Of a stretch of DNA of 41,499 bases, positions 33,536 to 41,499 are shown in pieces (the stretch's first letter is position 1; each line of letters begins with the position of its first letter). The stretch lies in the NCBI RefSeq assembly GCF_017115165.1, contig NZ_JABXKF010000062.1, forward strand, positions 1-41,499, read 5' to 3'. Origin of the DNA: Nostoc sp. LPT (GTDB lineage: Bacteria > Cyanobacteriota > Cyanobacteriia > Cyanobacteriales > Nostocaceae). Position numbers and translations under genes: made by a program. The notes below the pieces were generated by a model, which was given only the letters and a program-made list of their open reading frames with translations, had not been told where the DNA came from and made no database searches.

Positions 33536-34309
33536 TTAAACAGCATTGGCTTGGGATTCGTACTCATGCAGCAGATCCTCGAAATACTGTACGTGTCGAT
33601 CAATCCCACGTTCGACGGCTTTAATTACGCTATGAAGTTTGGTTGAATCCCCATCGTAGCGAGTCAGCACCGGACGAATAGAATCTTGGAAATGATTCAC
33701 CTCTAATTCCGCGTGCAAGCTCAACCAAGTTGGGTGCTTCATGCCACGAGCATCAAAGTAAGATTGGAGAATTCTGGCATTTCGGATTGACACACACAGT
33801 TCTCGACCACTCAGCGCAGCCAGGGCTTCATAAAAGTTGTCGGTTCCGTAGCCGAATTCATCGAAAAATGAACGTTCATAGGATGCAGTCGCGGCACTTC
33901 GCTGAGATGCCATAATTTCAGTATCACTCAATCCCAGATCGTGAAGAAATTCCACATACATCTCACTATGATCGTCTTGCAAATCTGTGAAGGTGTGATC
34001 TGCTAGAGACATAATGGCAGATTTCTGATCTGGGTCAGTACAACTGCCAGCTTTGACGATGCATAAGCCAAACCACTGATGCAGCCGATCGCGCCAAAAA
34101 TGGTACTGGAGAAAGGCATATTGTATCATTGGTGGAGCGATCGCAGAATCTTTCAGCAGGCAAAAAAAACGACTCCGATCAAGGGCTTCGTGACAATAAG
34201 CGATTGTTCTAGAACTGATTGCCGATTCTTGCGCTTTCACCGCAGGCGATAGTTCGATGTCTCGATTTAAGCGGCTAGAGGTCAGAGCGATCGCAGGCTT
34301 CACTTTCAT
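33536..34309 (-). CDS. Iron-containing redox enzyme family (heme-oxygenase-like fold) candidate
   Basis: Encodes 257 mostly helical residues of the TenA/PqqC/heme-oxygenase-like superfamily. Near the end is H199-x3-E203-x2-H206 (LHAELEVNH), the spacing of the Hx3(D/E)x2H ligand motif of heme-oxygenase-like diiron oxidases such as CADD. Further possible ligands are D104 or D109, H114 (SLADHTFTDLQDDH) and E170 (SGREL). Members of this superfamily perform oxygen-dependent chemistry such as N-oxygenation, fatty-acid decarboxylation and pABA synthesis, so the reaction here cannot be predicted. It is divergent from a LysR gene, which suggests that the regulator controls it. No biosynthetic neighbours are visible. 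Assignment is by motif spacing and overall helical pattern. Confidence 0.75.
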   Translation of the reverse strand: MKVKPAIALTSSRLNRDIELSPAVKAQESAISSRTIAYCHEALDRSRFFCLLKDSAIAPPMIQYAFLQYHFWRDRLHQWFGLCIVKAGSCTDPDQKSAIMSLADHTFTDLQDDHSEMYVEFLHDLGLSDTEIMASQRSAATASYERSFFDEFGYGTDNFYEALAALSGRELCVSIRNARILQSYFDARGMKHPTWLSLHAELEVNHFQDSIRPVLTRYDGDSTKLHSVIKAVERGIDRHVQYFEDLLHEYESQANAV

Positions 34310-34366
34310 AAAACTTTCTCCTAGTTGCGAGTTATGAGTTTATGAAAGCAAGCTTAGAAGATTATC

Positions 34367-34379
34367 TACTATGATAGTA
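34367..34379. promoter_or_regulatory. Inverted repeat in the divergent promoter region
   Basis: TACTAT-G-ATAGTA is a perfect 6-bp inverted repeat around one base. It lies about midway between the two divergent start codons. It could be a second LysR half-site or activation site. Confidence 0.5.
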
Positions 34380-34398
34380 AGAGGATTTTGATTATCTT

Positions 34399-34420
34399 AG
34401 TATGACATTTTAATCATACT
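34399..34420. promoter_or_regulatory. Probable LysR operator
   Basis: AGTATGA-N8-TCATACT is a perfect 7-bp inverted repeat. The inner positions fit the T-N11-A pattern of LysR-type regulator boxes. It ends 11 bases before the lysR start codon, a place typical for autorepression, and sits about 90 bases upstream of the divergent metalloenzyme gene. Confidence 0.65.
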
Positions 34421-34431
34421 ATTTCCGTGAA

Positions 34432-35412
34432 ATGAGCCTTCGACCTTGGAATCAGCTTGAAATGCGACAGCTACACTATTTTATGGAGCTTGTTGCAGAA
34501 ACGGGCGATAAAAAAAGCTTTAGCAAAGCGGCTGAACGTTTAGATGTGGAACAATCCTACCTCAGCAAAACGATCGCCGCCCTGGAAGCGGCCTTGAGCG
34601 TCGAACTCTTTGATCGCACTCGTCGCCCTCCGGTGTTGACGGCGGCGGGAAAAGTGTTTCTCACGGAGCTAAGAATTGCCACAACAGCCCTCGAACGGGC
34701 GGTGACACGGGCACAGGAAGCGAGCCGTGGCGAAATTGGCAAGCTGGTTGTGGTGGTGAACACTGCGATCGCCAATAGTTTACTACCAGATATTCTCAAA
34801 ACCTTTCGCGATCGTTATCCGAACGTGGAATTAGAACTGCGATCAATGACGATCGAGGAAATGATCCAAGGACTACGGGATAACTCCATCGATGTTGGAT
34901 TTGAACATCTGCCCAATCCTTACTCAGGTGATTCAACTCTCAACTTTCTCCCGATTGTGCAAGAGACCTTTGTCGTCGCATTGCCAGAAGATCATCCCCT
35001 GACGGCGCGATCATACATTTCACTTGAAGCACTCAAGCACGAGCAGCTGATTTTACCACCGCTTGACGCGGTGCCCTCCTACGAAGTGATCTTATCGCAA
35101 TTTGAGCTTCAGGGATTCAAGCCAACATTGCTGGAAACGGTCAAAGCAACTTGGATGGTGATCAACCTCAGTTTAGTGGCAGCAGGCGTAGGTGTCTCGA
35201 TTCTACCGGACAACGTGCAAACGCTTCAACGTCAAGGAGTAGTGTACCGAGAGCTTCAAGATGCCCCGTTTACAAGAGCAATTGCGGTGGTGTGGCGACG
35301 GGCAGATATCAAGGCTTTGTTAGAGCCAGCACCGACCGATTCGATCTTGCTGCGCCAATTCCTCACGGTAGTTCAAGAGATAGCAGAACGTTGTGCATCG
35401 CCTGCTAATTAA
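34432..35412 (+). CDS. LysR family transcriptional regulator
   Basis: Encodes 326 residues. Residues about 9-70 are the LysR winged helix-turn-helix (LEMRQLHYFMELVAETGDKKSFSKAAERLDVEQSYLSKTIAALEAALSV, then LFDRTRR). The N-terminal half-helix is a few residues longer than usual (ETGDKKSF). The C-terminal effector domain has two lobes (about 95-305) with GKLVVVVNTAIANSLLPDIL and LELRSMTIEEMIQGLRDNSIDVGF typical of type 2 periplasmic-binding folds. The effector is unknown. Divergent arrangement with the redox-enzyme gene and the inverted repeats between them suggests direct control of that gene and of itself. Confidence 0.95.
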   Translation: MSLRPWNQLEMRQLHYFMELVAETGDKKSFSKAAERLDVEQSYLSKTIAALEAALSVELFDRTRRPPVLTAAGKVFLTELRIATTALERAVTRAQEASRGEIGKLVVVVNTAIANSLLPDILKTFRDRYPNVELELRSMTIEEMIQGLRDNSIDVGFEHLPNPYSGDSTLNFLPIVQETFVVALPEDHPLTARSYISLEALKHEQLILPPLDAVPSYEVILSQFELQGFKPTLLETVKATWMVINLSLVAAGVGVSILPDNVQTLQRQGVVYRELQDAPFTRAIAVVWRRADIKALLEPAPTDSILLRQFLTVVQEIAERCASPAN

Positions 35413-35635
35413 CCAATAAGAGTTTCAGCCCTGGCGAAAAAGGAGTCTAACAACGTTTGCTTTTCTGGCGATCGCCCTCTTGAAAGCAAATTTCCCACCT
35501 CAAACCCAAACCCTACTGCGATCGCTATCCCTAAAAAAGCGTTAAACTTCATTGCAAATTAAGAAGTTAGTCCAAACAACGTGATAGTTTTTGGTCATGA
35601 AGAGAGACAGCACAGGATTAACACAGGAGAACACA

Positions 35636-35848
35636 GTGGCAATGGAATCAAATTTATTAACGGATGCGGGCGCAGATGAAATGAATCAAGATTTCAGTGA
35701 ATATGTCGCCAACCTGCAACTTCACATGACTCTACAAGCTCGCAATCTTGTTCCAACGCTGAAGCAAACACTGGTAGATAGTCGCCACCAATTACTCCAT
35801 CAAACCCAAGCCCACTTTGAAAAGCTAGTTTCTCGGCAAGGGTTATAA
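35636..35848 (+). CDS. Short hypothetical protein
   Basis: From GTG 35636 it has 70 residues; AGGAGAACACA gives a well-placed ribosome site for this GTG, and an ATG two codons later (35642, MESNLLTDAG) is an alternative. A longer frame begins at 35591. The sequence is helical and amphipathic (DFSEYVANLQLHMTLQARNLVPTLKQTLVDSRHQLLHQTQAHFEKLV), consistent with a small coiled-coil or helical-bundle protein. No family is recognised and coding status is likely but not certain. Confidence 0.5.
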   Translation: MAMESNLLTDAGADEMNQDFSEYVANLQLHMTLQARNLVPTLKQTLVDSRHQLLHQTQAHFEKLVSRQGL

Positions 35849-36056
35849 AATATATACAAATTTTAATCAAAATTCAAATAAAATAAGGGCAGATGTTGTT
35901 GGGTCAATGCCAATGGTGTTCTCACAAGGTCTGCTTTTTCTGCTTTTTAAGTATTAAGTTACTAAAATCACCCTTTTGGCACAATAGTAGAGAGCAGAAA
36001 CTGGTTAAGATTATTGCAGCAGTTCCTTCCTTTGAAGAGCAGTTAGTTAAGGCTAA

Positions 36057-37313
36057 ATGGCGGCTCGAATTAAAATGACTTCATTACTTCCCAGAAACCT
36101 CAGCGTTGTTATTCGACCAGTCCAATACCGGGATCTGGATGGAATCGAGCGCATAACTCAAGAGTCATTCGCAGCCCTCACTCCCAAGGGAGCAGGTTTT
36201 GCCATCAGCCAGATGCAAAGGCTGCGTCGCTGGTATGGATTACTCAAATTTTTAAGTTGGTTTCCTAACCCGCTACAGTATCGCCTCTGTGCCTATGTCG
36301 CGGAGCAAGGGCGGATACTTTTAGGGATGGTTCAAGTGTCACCTTTTAACCGCACACGCAGTACTTGGCGGATCGATCAAGTGCTACTAGAACGTGGTGT
36401 CGATAAACAAGGAATTGGTTCGCAACTTTTGCGTCATTGTTTTGAGTCGATTTTGGAAGCTCGCACTTGGCTACTGGAAGTTAATATCAATGACATAGAG
36501 GCGCTGGCACTATATCGGCAAAATGGATTCCAGCGTCTGGCAGAAATGACATACTGGGAAATTGGACCAGAATTACTGGCTGAATTGGCACAAGCAGAGC
36601 CAGACTTGCCCAACCTCTTACCTGTGAGTAATGCTGATGCCCAGTTGCTATATCAATTAGATACGGCATCGATGCCACCTCTGGTACGTCAGGTTTTTGA
36701 CCGCAATACCCGCGACTTTAAAACCAGCTTATTCGGCGCTTTAACTGATGCAGTCAAGCAATGGCTGACCAAAACAGAAGTAGTCAGTGGTTACGTATTT
36801 GAACCGCAACGCAAAGCTGCGATCGGCTATTTTCAGGTGCAACTCGATCGCAAGGGTGAAGTTCCCCATGCTGCAACGCTGACAGTTCATCCTGCTTACA
36901 CCTGGCTTTATCCAGAATTACTATCTCAATTGGCTCGTATTGCCCAAGATTTTCCTCAGCAAGGGTTACAACTAGCCTCCTCAGACTATCAGGCAGAACG
37001 AGAAGAATATTTGGAGCGAATTGGGGCAAAACGCATAGAACATACATTAGTGATGTCTCGCTCTGTGTGGCATAAGCTACGAGAGTCTAAATTCGTCTCC
37101 TTAGAAGGAATGCAGTGGACTGATATGCTGCAAGGTTTACAACCTACTCGTAAACCTATACCAGGTGGGATGTCATGGATACAACCAGGAAAGTTACCAT
37201 CGTCAGATAAACCTCTGCCAAGCAAGCCAGAACCGATTAACTTTTCGGTAAAAAACCCTAGCATAGAAACATCGCCGATTGCTGAATCAGCAGATGGACA
37301 GCAGGAGAATTAG
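36057..37313 (+). CDS. GNAT-fold acetyltransferase (two-domain)
   Basis: Encodes 418 residues; ATG 36075 (MTSLLPRN) is another possible start. The first domain (about 15-170) is a GNAT fold with VVIRPVQYRDLDGIERI at the start, DQVLLERGVDKQGIGSQLLRHCFE as the acetyl-CoA-binding segment (QGIGSQLL), and EVNINDIEALALYRQNGFQRLAEMTYWEI. The second half (about 195-350) repeats a GNAT-like pattern without a clear acyl-CoA loop. The C-terminal 60 residues are Pro/Ser/Lys-rich and probably disordered. The substrate is unknown. The stop is immediately before the ruvX start codon, so the two are translationally coupled. Confidence 0.88.
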   Translation: MAARIKMTSLLPRNLSVVIRPVQYRDLDGIERITQESFAALTPKGAGFAISQMQRLRRWYGLLKFLSWFPNPLQYRLCAYVAEQGRILLGMVQVSPFNRTRSTWRIDQVLLERGVDKQGIGSQLLRHCFESILEARTWLLEVNINDIEALALYRQNGFQRLAEMTYWEIGPELLAELAQAEPDLPNLLPVSNADAQLLYQLDTASMPPLVRQVFDRNTRDFKTSLFGALTDAVKQWLTKTEVVSGYVFEPQRKAAIGYFQVQLDRKGEVPHAATLTVHPAYTWLYPELLSQLARIAQDFPQQGLQLASSDYQAEREEYLERIGAKRIEHTLVMSRSVWHKLRESKFVSLEGMQWTDMLQGLQPTRKPIPGGMSWIQPGKLPSSDKPLPSKPEPINFSVKNPSIETSPIAESADGQQEN

Positions 37314-37314
37314 T

Positions 37315-37791
37315 GTGATATCCCAAGAGCAACCAAAACCGTTTATTTCCGCATTGGGACTAGATTTTGGTCGCAAGCGGATTGGTGTGGCTGGATGCGA
37401 TCGCACGGGTTTAATTGCCACGGGTATTACCACAATTGAGCGTGCATCTTTTGAGCAGGATGTCGAGCAAATCCGACAAATAGTTAATGAACGTGAGGTG
37501 CAAGTTCTAGTTATGGGCTTACCTTATTCAATGGATGGCTCACTAGGATTTCAGGCTCGTCAAGTTCAAAAATTTACTACAAGACTTGCTAAAGCACTTA
37601 ATCTGCCTGTGGAATATATGGATGAGCGATTAACTTCATTTCAAGCAGAGCAACTGCTGATAGCTGAAAACCGCTCCCCATCACGCCATAAAGCTTTGAT
37701 TGACCGCAAGGCAGCCGCTTTGATTTTGCAACAATGGCTGGATGTTAAACGTGCCAACTCCCGTAGCTCAGTTGCGAGTATTGAATATTGA
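37315..37791 (+). CDS. ruvX: Putative pre-16S rRNA nuclease / Holliday-junction resolvase RuvX (YqgF)
   Basis: From GTG 37315 it has 158 residues. AGGAG lies seven bases before this GTG, which also sits one base after the stop of the GNAT gene; upstream in-frame ATGs at 37279 and 37294 would overlap the GNAT gene. The RNase H-like motifs are LGLDFGRKRIGVA with D17, VMGLPYSMDGS and MDERLTSFQAE, then HKALIDRKAAALILQQWL with a further Asp. YqgF proteins mature the 5' end of 16S rRNA in E. coli, and resolvase activity was proposed from the fold. It is followed by a DUF3727 gene. Confidence 0.93.
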   Translation: MISQEQPKPFISALGLDFGRKRIGVAGCDRTGLIATGITTIERASFEQDVEQIRQIVNEREVQVLVMGLPYSMDGSLGFQARQVQKFTTRLAKALNLPVEYMDERLTSFQAEQLLIAENRSPSRHKALIDRKAAALILQQWLDVKRANSRSSVASIEY

Positions 37792-37932
37792 TACCTTTTA
37801 ACATGATATTCTGAAAACGATTAGCCAGCAGTTGTATCTACGTATAAAGCTATTTGATTAACATAATATGTCATTAAATAGTTAAGCGATTTTCAAACTT
37901 GCTGGTATTTATTAAATTTCTACATTTCGGCT

Positions 37933-38505
37933 ATGTTTTCCTCTCCATTTCCTGAAGAAAATGATAACGCTCATGCGGGTTCCATCACTTTAACCGATGA
38001 CAAAGGGCGATCGCTCGACTGTTATGTAGAGCATTCCCTAGAGGTAGATGGACAAGAATACGTTTTGCTTCTTCCTGTAGACTCACCTGTAGAAATTTTT
38101 TCTTGGGAAGGGGACGGTGAGGAAGAAGAAGCGGTTCTGGTAGAAGATGACACGATAATTGAGCAAATTTTTGCTAATGCCCAAGCTGTACTATCTGAGC
38201 AAAATTTGATATTAAAGAACACAGCTTATGCTCTGACTGTTGCAGGTGATTTACCGCCAGTGGAAGAATCAGAACTGTTCACCTTAGAAATCGAAGACGA
38301 AGGGGCAGATTTAGAGCCAGAACAATTACAGCTACTCGCTAGCTTCTATGATGAAGATCAGGAGTATGCAATTTATACACCCCTAGATCCCCTGTTGTTT
38401 TTTGCACGGATAACAAAAACAGGTGAGCCGGAATTACTTTCTCCAGAGGAGTTCCGCAAAGTTCAACCTCTGTTAGAGGAACATCTTTTTAATGAAGTGG
38501 AATAA
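37933..38505 (+). CDS. DUF3727 (DUF1292-like) acidic protein
   Basis: Encodes 190 residues, strongly acidic (runs of Glu such as DGEEEEAVLVED). The N-terminal third (SITLTDDKGRSLDCYVEHSLEVDGQEYVLLLPVDSPVEIF) matches the DUF1292/YrzB pattern, and the C-terminal third (DEDQEYAIYTPLDPLLFFARI) is a second, similar unit, which together define the cyanobacterial DUF3727 family. The role is unknown. In cyanobacterial genomes such genes are seen next to ruvX, as here. Confidence 0.85.
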   Translation: MFSSPFPEENDNAHAGSITLTDDKGRSLDCYVEHSLEVDGQEYVLLLPVDSPVEIFSWEGDGEEEEAVLVEDDTIIEQIFANAQAVLSEQNLILKNTAYALTVAGDLPPVEESELFTLEIEDEGADLEPEQLQLLASFYDEDQEYAIYTPLDPLLFFARITKTGEPELLSPEEFRKVQPLLEEHLFNEVE

Positions 38506-38744
38506 AATTAAAAATTCAAAATGTAACATTTTCATTTTGGATTTTTTAATTGTGAATTTCCTTGTCAGCACAATCTACTTACATCTTTTACCATGTCTCA
38601 TTAAATGTGCAAGCAATGAAACACTAACACTCAATTGTGACAATTAGTATTGTTTAAAATCCTGGAAAAAGCATTTTAGTTGGTAGAGATTTTTAATTCC
38701 ATTATCTAAAATCCAAAATCCAAAATTGGTATGAGTTGCTGAAA

Positions 38745-39369
38745 ATGGCTTATAGCGATTTTACATTAAGTAAATTTAAAAAGTCATTCAGCATCCGCAT
38801 TGATGAAAAAACTGATTTATGTGCTGACATAGAACCTTTACAGGCAAGTGAGAAACTCAAAAACTCTTTAGAAGAGACTACAGAACTAGCTTTAGCAATT
38901 AATACTGAAAAAGCTCGCTCAGAAATGATTATCACTCCGCTTGTTGGAGGTAAGACGCAGGGCTAATTATCCAATTAGCTTATTTTCGGGAACATATTTT
39001 AATGTAGATGTAGAAAAAGGTCTGAATGGATACTGTGATTTTATCATCAGTCGTTCTAGAGAACAGCTAACGATTAATGTGCCAGTGGTGGTTATTATTG
39101 AAGCCAAAAATGAAAATATTAAAGGTGGATTAGGTCAATGTGCAGCCGCAATGTTGGCAGCACAATTGTTTAATCAACAAGAAGGAAATGAAATCAGAAA
39201 AATTTATGGTGCGGTAACAACAGGGGATATTTGGAAGTTTTTGAAGTTAGAAGAAAACGATATATTTATTGATTTGAGTAATTATTACATCAAAGAAATA
39301 GATAAGATTTTGGGAATTTTATCTCAAAATGTTCAGGGAGATATTCCAGGATGGAGTTCGACTAACTAA
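38745..39369 (+). pseudogene. Frameshifted PD-(D/E)XK-like protein gene
   Basis: Two overlapping pieces make one protein. Bases 38745-38966 give MAYSDFTLSKFKKSFSIRID and on to ALAINTEKARSEMIITPL, then derail. From 38941 the second frame gives LLEVRRRANYPISLFSGTYFNVD, then GYCDFIIS with an acidic residue, VVIIEAKNENIKGGLGQCAAAML (the ExK of the nuclease fold) and YGAVTTGDIWKFLKLE. The break is a two-base loss, or one-base gain, after ATCACTCCGC. The family is a cyanobacterial hypothetical with a probable nuclease-like core. No catalytic role is demonstrated. It interrupts an otherwise housekeeping run. Confidence 0.75.
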
Positions 39370-39422
39370 ACTATATTGGGTTATGCTCATTTGTCTTACC
39401 TATCTACATTTGACTGTTGATT

Positions 39423-39962
39423 ATGGTCTGGAACAATTTTTTACAGCCTGATTTGATTTTAGAGGGTTCAGTGTTGAACCTAACACCAGATATTATCCAA
39501 AAATACGGGCTTAAAGGGCTGGTATTGGATGTAGATGAAACTTTAGTACCCTTTACAGTCGGGATAGCTTCTCCAGAACTACGAGAGTGGGTGGAGCAAA
39601 TCCGCACCTGTACTGCACTGTGTTTAGTGAGTAACAACCTCAGTGAAGCCCGAATTGGTGGAATTGCGCGATCGCTCAACTTACCTTACTACTTAGGTGC
39701 AGCTAAGCCTTCCCGACGCAAAATTAGAGCAGCACTTAGGGGAATGGATTTACCAGTGCATCAAGTGGGAATGGTAGGCGATCGCTTGTTTACCGATGTT
39801 TTAGCAGGTAATCGCCTGGGAATGTTTACCATTTTAGTCGAACCCATTGTTCATGCCGACGCGGCTCTCCGCTCTCATCCCGTCCGCAACTTTGAAGTTT
39901 GGATATCTGAAATTCTGGGAGCTTCTATTACTCCCAAGAAAAAGAAGATTCACAAAAGTTGA
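39423..39962 (+). CDS. YqeG family HAD phosphatase (type IIIA)
   Basis: From ATG 39423 it has 179 residues (a TTG two codons earlier is the alternative). The HAD motif I is LVLDVDETLVPF with D36 and D38, motif II is LCLVSNNLS, the Lys segment is GAAKPSRRKI, and motif III is MVGDRLFTDVLAGNRLGM. It lacks a cap domain, typical of YqeG/phosphatidylglycerophosphatase GEP4-like enzymes. In plants and cyanobacteria, relatives dephosphorylate phosphatidylglycerophosphate, so a role in phosphatidylglycerol synthesis is plausible, which matters for thylakoids. The substrate is inferred from the family. A terminator-like hairpin follows. Confidence 0.88.
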   Translation: MVWNNFLQPDLILEGSVLNLTPDIIQKYGLKGLVLDVDETLVPFTVGIASPELREWVEQIRTCTALCLVSNNLSEARIGGIARSLNLPYYLGAAKPSRRKIRAALRGMDLPVHQVGMVGDRLFTDVLAGNRLGMFTILVEPIVHADAALRSHPVRNFEVWISEILGASITPKKKKIHKS

Positions 39963-40096
39963 GAAATCGTCAGGAAAGTAAATCTAAAGAAATAATTAAG
40001 AAATCTTATTGGAACCAAAAAATCGGGGATCATAAGTATTAATAACATGGGGTCAGCCAAAAAAGACCCTAACTCATACTAAGTAAATATACTTCC

Positions 40097-40137
40097 GTAA
40101 AGCGTCAACCTTCACTATAGAGGGATTGGCGCTTTAC
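40097..40137 (+). terminator. Hairpin downstream of the YqeG-type gene
   Basis: GTAAAGCGTCAA pairs with TTGGCGCTTTAC in 11 Watson-Crick pairs plus one G-T pair around a 17-base loop. TTGTTTT follows soon after. It separates the phosphatase gene from proB. Confidence 0.65.
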
Positions 40138-40147
40138 AATTGTTTTA

Positions 40148-40276
40148 GTCATTCGTTCGTTGTCATTCGTCCGTTGTCATTTGTCCGTTGTCATTCGTCA
40201 GTTACTAATGACCAATACTTCGACTACGCTCAGTACAAGTGACTAATGACCAATAACTAATGACTAATGACCAATG
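40148..40276. repeat. Heptamer repeat array running into the proB start codon
   Basis: GTCATTCGTTCGTTGTCATT-type units on the left and TAATGAC/CAATGAC units on the right are inverse copies of each other. A short unrelated insert (CTTCGACTACGCTCAG) divides them. The final ATGAC unit contains the proB ATG at 40274. Confidence 0.9.
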
Positions 40277-41383
40277 ACTAAAACAATTGTTGTCAAAATC
40301 GGCACTTCTAGCCTAACTCAACCTGAAACGGGACAATTAGCACTTTCTACCATCGCTACTTTGGCGGAAACACTCTGCCATTTAAGACGCCAGGGACATC
40401 GGGTGATTTTGGTTTCTTCTGGCGCTGTAGGCGTAGGTTGTGCGCGGTTGGGTTTAACTGAACGTCCCAAGGCGATCGCACTCAAACAGGCTGTAGCAGC
40501 AGTTGGACAAGGCAGGTTAATTCGGATATATGATGATTTATTTACTACCTTGCAACAGGCGATAGCTCAAGTATTACTGACTCGTAGTGACTTGGTACAG
40601 CGCAGCCGCTATCTCAACGTCTACAACACTTTTCAAGAACTATTGGGGCTGGGAGTGATTCCCATAGTAAATGAAAATGATACCGTAGCAATAGACGAAC
40701 TAAAATTTGGTGATAATGACACTCTTTCAGCATTGGTTGCCAGCTTAGTAAAAGCAGATTGGCTATTTTTACTTACCGATGTCGATAGGCTGTACTCAGC
40801 CGATCCGCGTTCTGTACCAGATGCGCGGCCGATCGCTCTAGTTAGTAGCATTAAAGAATTAGCTCAATTACAAATACAAACAGGTTCCCAAGGTTCTCGG
40901 TGGGGTACTGGCGGTATGGTGACAAAAATTTCGGCTGCGAGGATTGCGATCGCGGCGGGAGTGCGGACTGTAATTACCCAAGGGCGATTTCCCCGGAATA
41001 TTGAAAAAATTATTCAAGGTGAACTTATTGGGACACATTTTGAACCGCAACCGGAACCAACTTCGGCGCGTAAACGTTGGATAGCTTACGGACTTGTACC
41101 TGCGGGTAAATTGTATTTAGATGAAGGTGCGATCGCAGCAATTTCTCTAGCGGGAAAATCCTTATTAGCAGCTGGAATTAAGCTAGTAGAAGGAGAATTT
41201 GACACACAGGATGCTGTGCAATTATGTGACACTAACGGTAACGAAATTGCCAGAGGACTTGTAAATTACAACAGCAATGAACTGCAAAAGATTCGCGGCT
41301 GTCATTCGCGGGAAATTTCCACAATTTTAGGTTATGCCGGTGCAGAAACCGTGATTCATCGGGATAATTTGGTTTTGACTTAA
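40274..41383 (+). CDS. proB: Glutamate 5-kinase
   Basis: Encodes 369 residues, the standard length with a C-terminal PUA domain. The amino-acid kinase domain has [49 protein letters not shown] and LLTDVDRLY, then [12 protein letters not shown], which are the substrate and ATP-binding motifs of ProB. The PUA region is about 275-355 ([24 protein letters not shown]). It phosphorylates glutamate in the first step of proline synthesis and is normally feedback-inhibited by proline. No Shine-Dalgarno precedes the ATG, because the start codon lies in a heptamer repeat. Confidence 0.97.
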   Translation: MTKTIVVKIGTSSLTQPETGQLALSTIATLAETLCHLRRQGHRVILVSSGAVGVGCARLGLTERPKAIALKQAVAAVGQGRLIRIYDDLFTTLQQAIAQVLLTRSDLVQRSRYLNVYNTFQELLGLGVIPIVNENDTVAIDELKFGDNDTLSALVASLVKADWLFLLTDVDRLYSADPRSVPDARPIALVSSIKELAQLQIQTGSQGSRWGTGGMVTKISAARIAIAAGVRTVITQGRFPRNIEKIIQGELIGTHFEPQPEPTSARKRWIAYGLVPAGKLYLDEGAIAAISLAGKSLLAAGIKLVEGEFDTQDAVQLCDTNGNEIARGLVNYNSNELQKIRGCHSREISTILGYAGAETVIHRDNLVLT

Positions 41384-41435
41384 AATGGAAATAAGATAAA
41401 TTTCGTAACGACTAACTGAGAGAGTAAAAAATATT

Positions 41436-41489
41436 ATGACTCAACTCACATCTTGCACCTGGAAATATGAATGTCAAAACCACAACTAA
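41436..41489 (+). other. Very short open frame at the right edge
   Basis: ATG at 41436, after GAGAGAG, opens 17 codons (MTQLTSCTWKYECQNHN) before TAA. It could be a decayed gene start or noise, and the window ends too soon to tell. Confidence 0.2.
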
Positions 41490-41499
41490 GTGCAAGGAG

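Noticed and set aside
40148..40276. Regular repeats that might be taken for a CRISPR array
   Set aside because: Units are 7 bases with no spacers of constant size and no cas genes are near. This also applies to the arrays at 1-55, 4948-5022 and 30522-30640.

Overview
The window is chromosomal DNA from a filamentous, Nostoc/Anabaena-type cyanobacterium. The evidence is the very high density of the HIP1 octamer GCGATCGC, a petB-petD pair with ctpA divergently upstream, heptanucleotide short tandem repeats (TAATGAC, AAAGGAC, CTGAGTG types) between genes, small palindromic dispersed repeats, a giant kinase/ATPase/histidine-kinase hybrid of the HstK type, and cyanobacterial families such as DUF3370, DUF3727 and Uma2.

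Layout. 1-6530 holds a small membrane protein, a coiled-coil M23 murein hydrolase-like protein, tRNA-Arg(CCG), a Uma2 nuclease-like gene, a DUF3370 protein, a VOC protein, the ribosome-assembly GTPase RbgA and a decayed AAA-ATPase scrap. 6831-16689 is a signalling block: a 2095-residue Ser/Thr kinase-ATPase-GAF-PAS-histidine kinase, then a broken paralogue that has lost about 1130 codons and carries two stop codons supplied by small palindromic repeats, tangled with a tandem duplication that includes a Uma2 gene. 17015-21130 is the photosynthesis block: ctpA (D1 processing protease) divergent from petB and petD, a strong terminator, then an RsbW-like anti-sigma kinase. 21778-24437 encodes sugar-nucleotide and glycan functions (GDP-mannose dehydratase, GT4 glycosyltransferase) and a zinc-ribbon membrane protein.

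24476-27661 is poor in intact genes: two exported hypotheticals, scraps resembling GIY-YIG and RepL/winged-helix genes, and a frameshifted IS630-type insertion sequence with recognisable ends. 27746-33396 carries membrane proteins, an RDD/pentapeptide-repeat fusion, a putative outer-membrane barrel and a WD40 protein. 33536-35412 is a divergent pair: a heme-oxygenase-like metalloenzyme candidate and a LysR regulator, with two inverted repeats between them. 36057-41383 is a housekeeping run (GNAT, ruvX, DUF3727, YqeG-type phosphatase, proB), interrupted by a frameshifted PD-(D/E)XK-like gene.

I see no CRISPR array, prophage or obvious new defence system. The most unusual material is (i) short repeats acting on coding sequence: in-frame stops in the second kinase, a 51-nt in-frame insertion in the first, and repeat-derived translation starts; (ii) recent rearrangement around Uma2; and (iii) the metalloenzyme/LysR divergon as a candidate for an undescribed oxidase.
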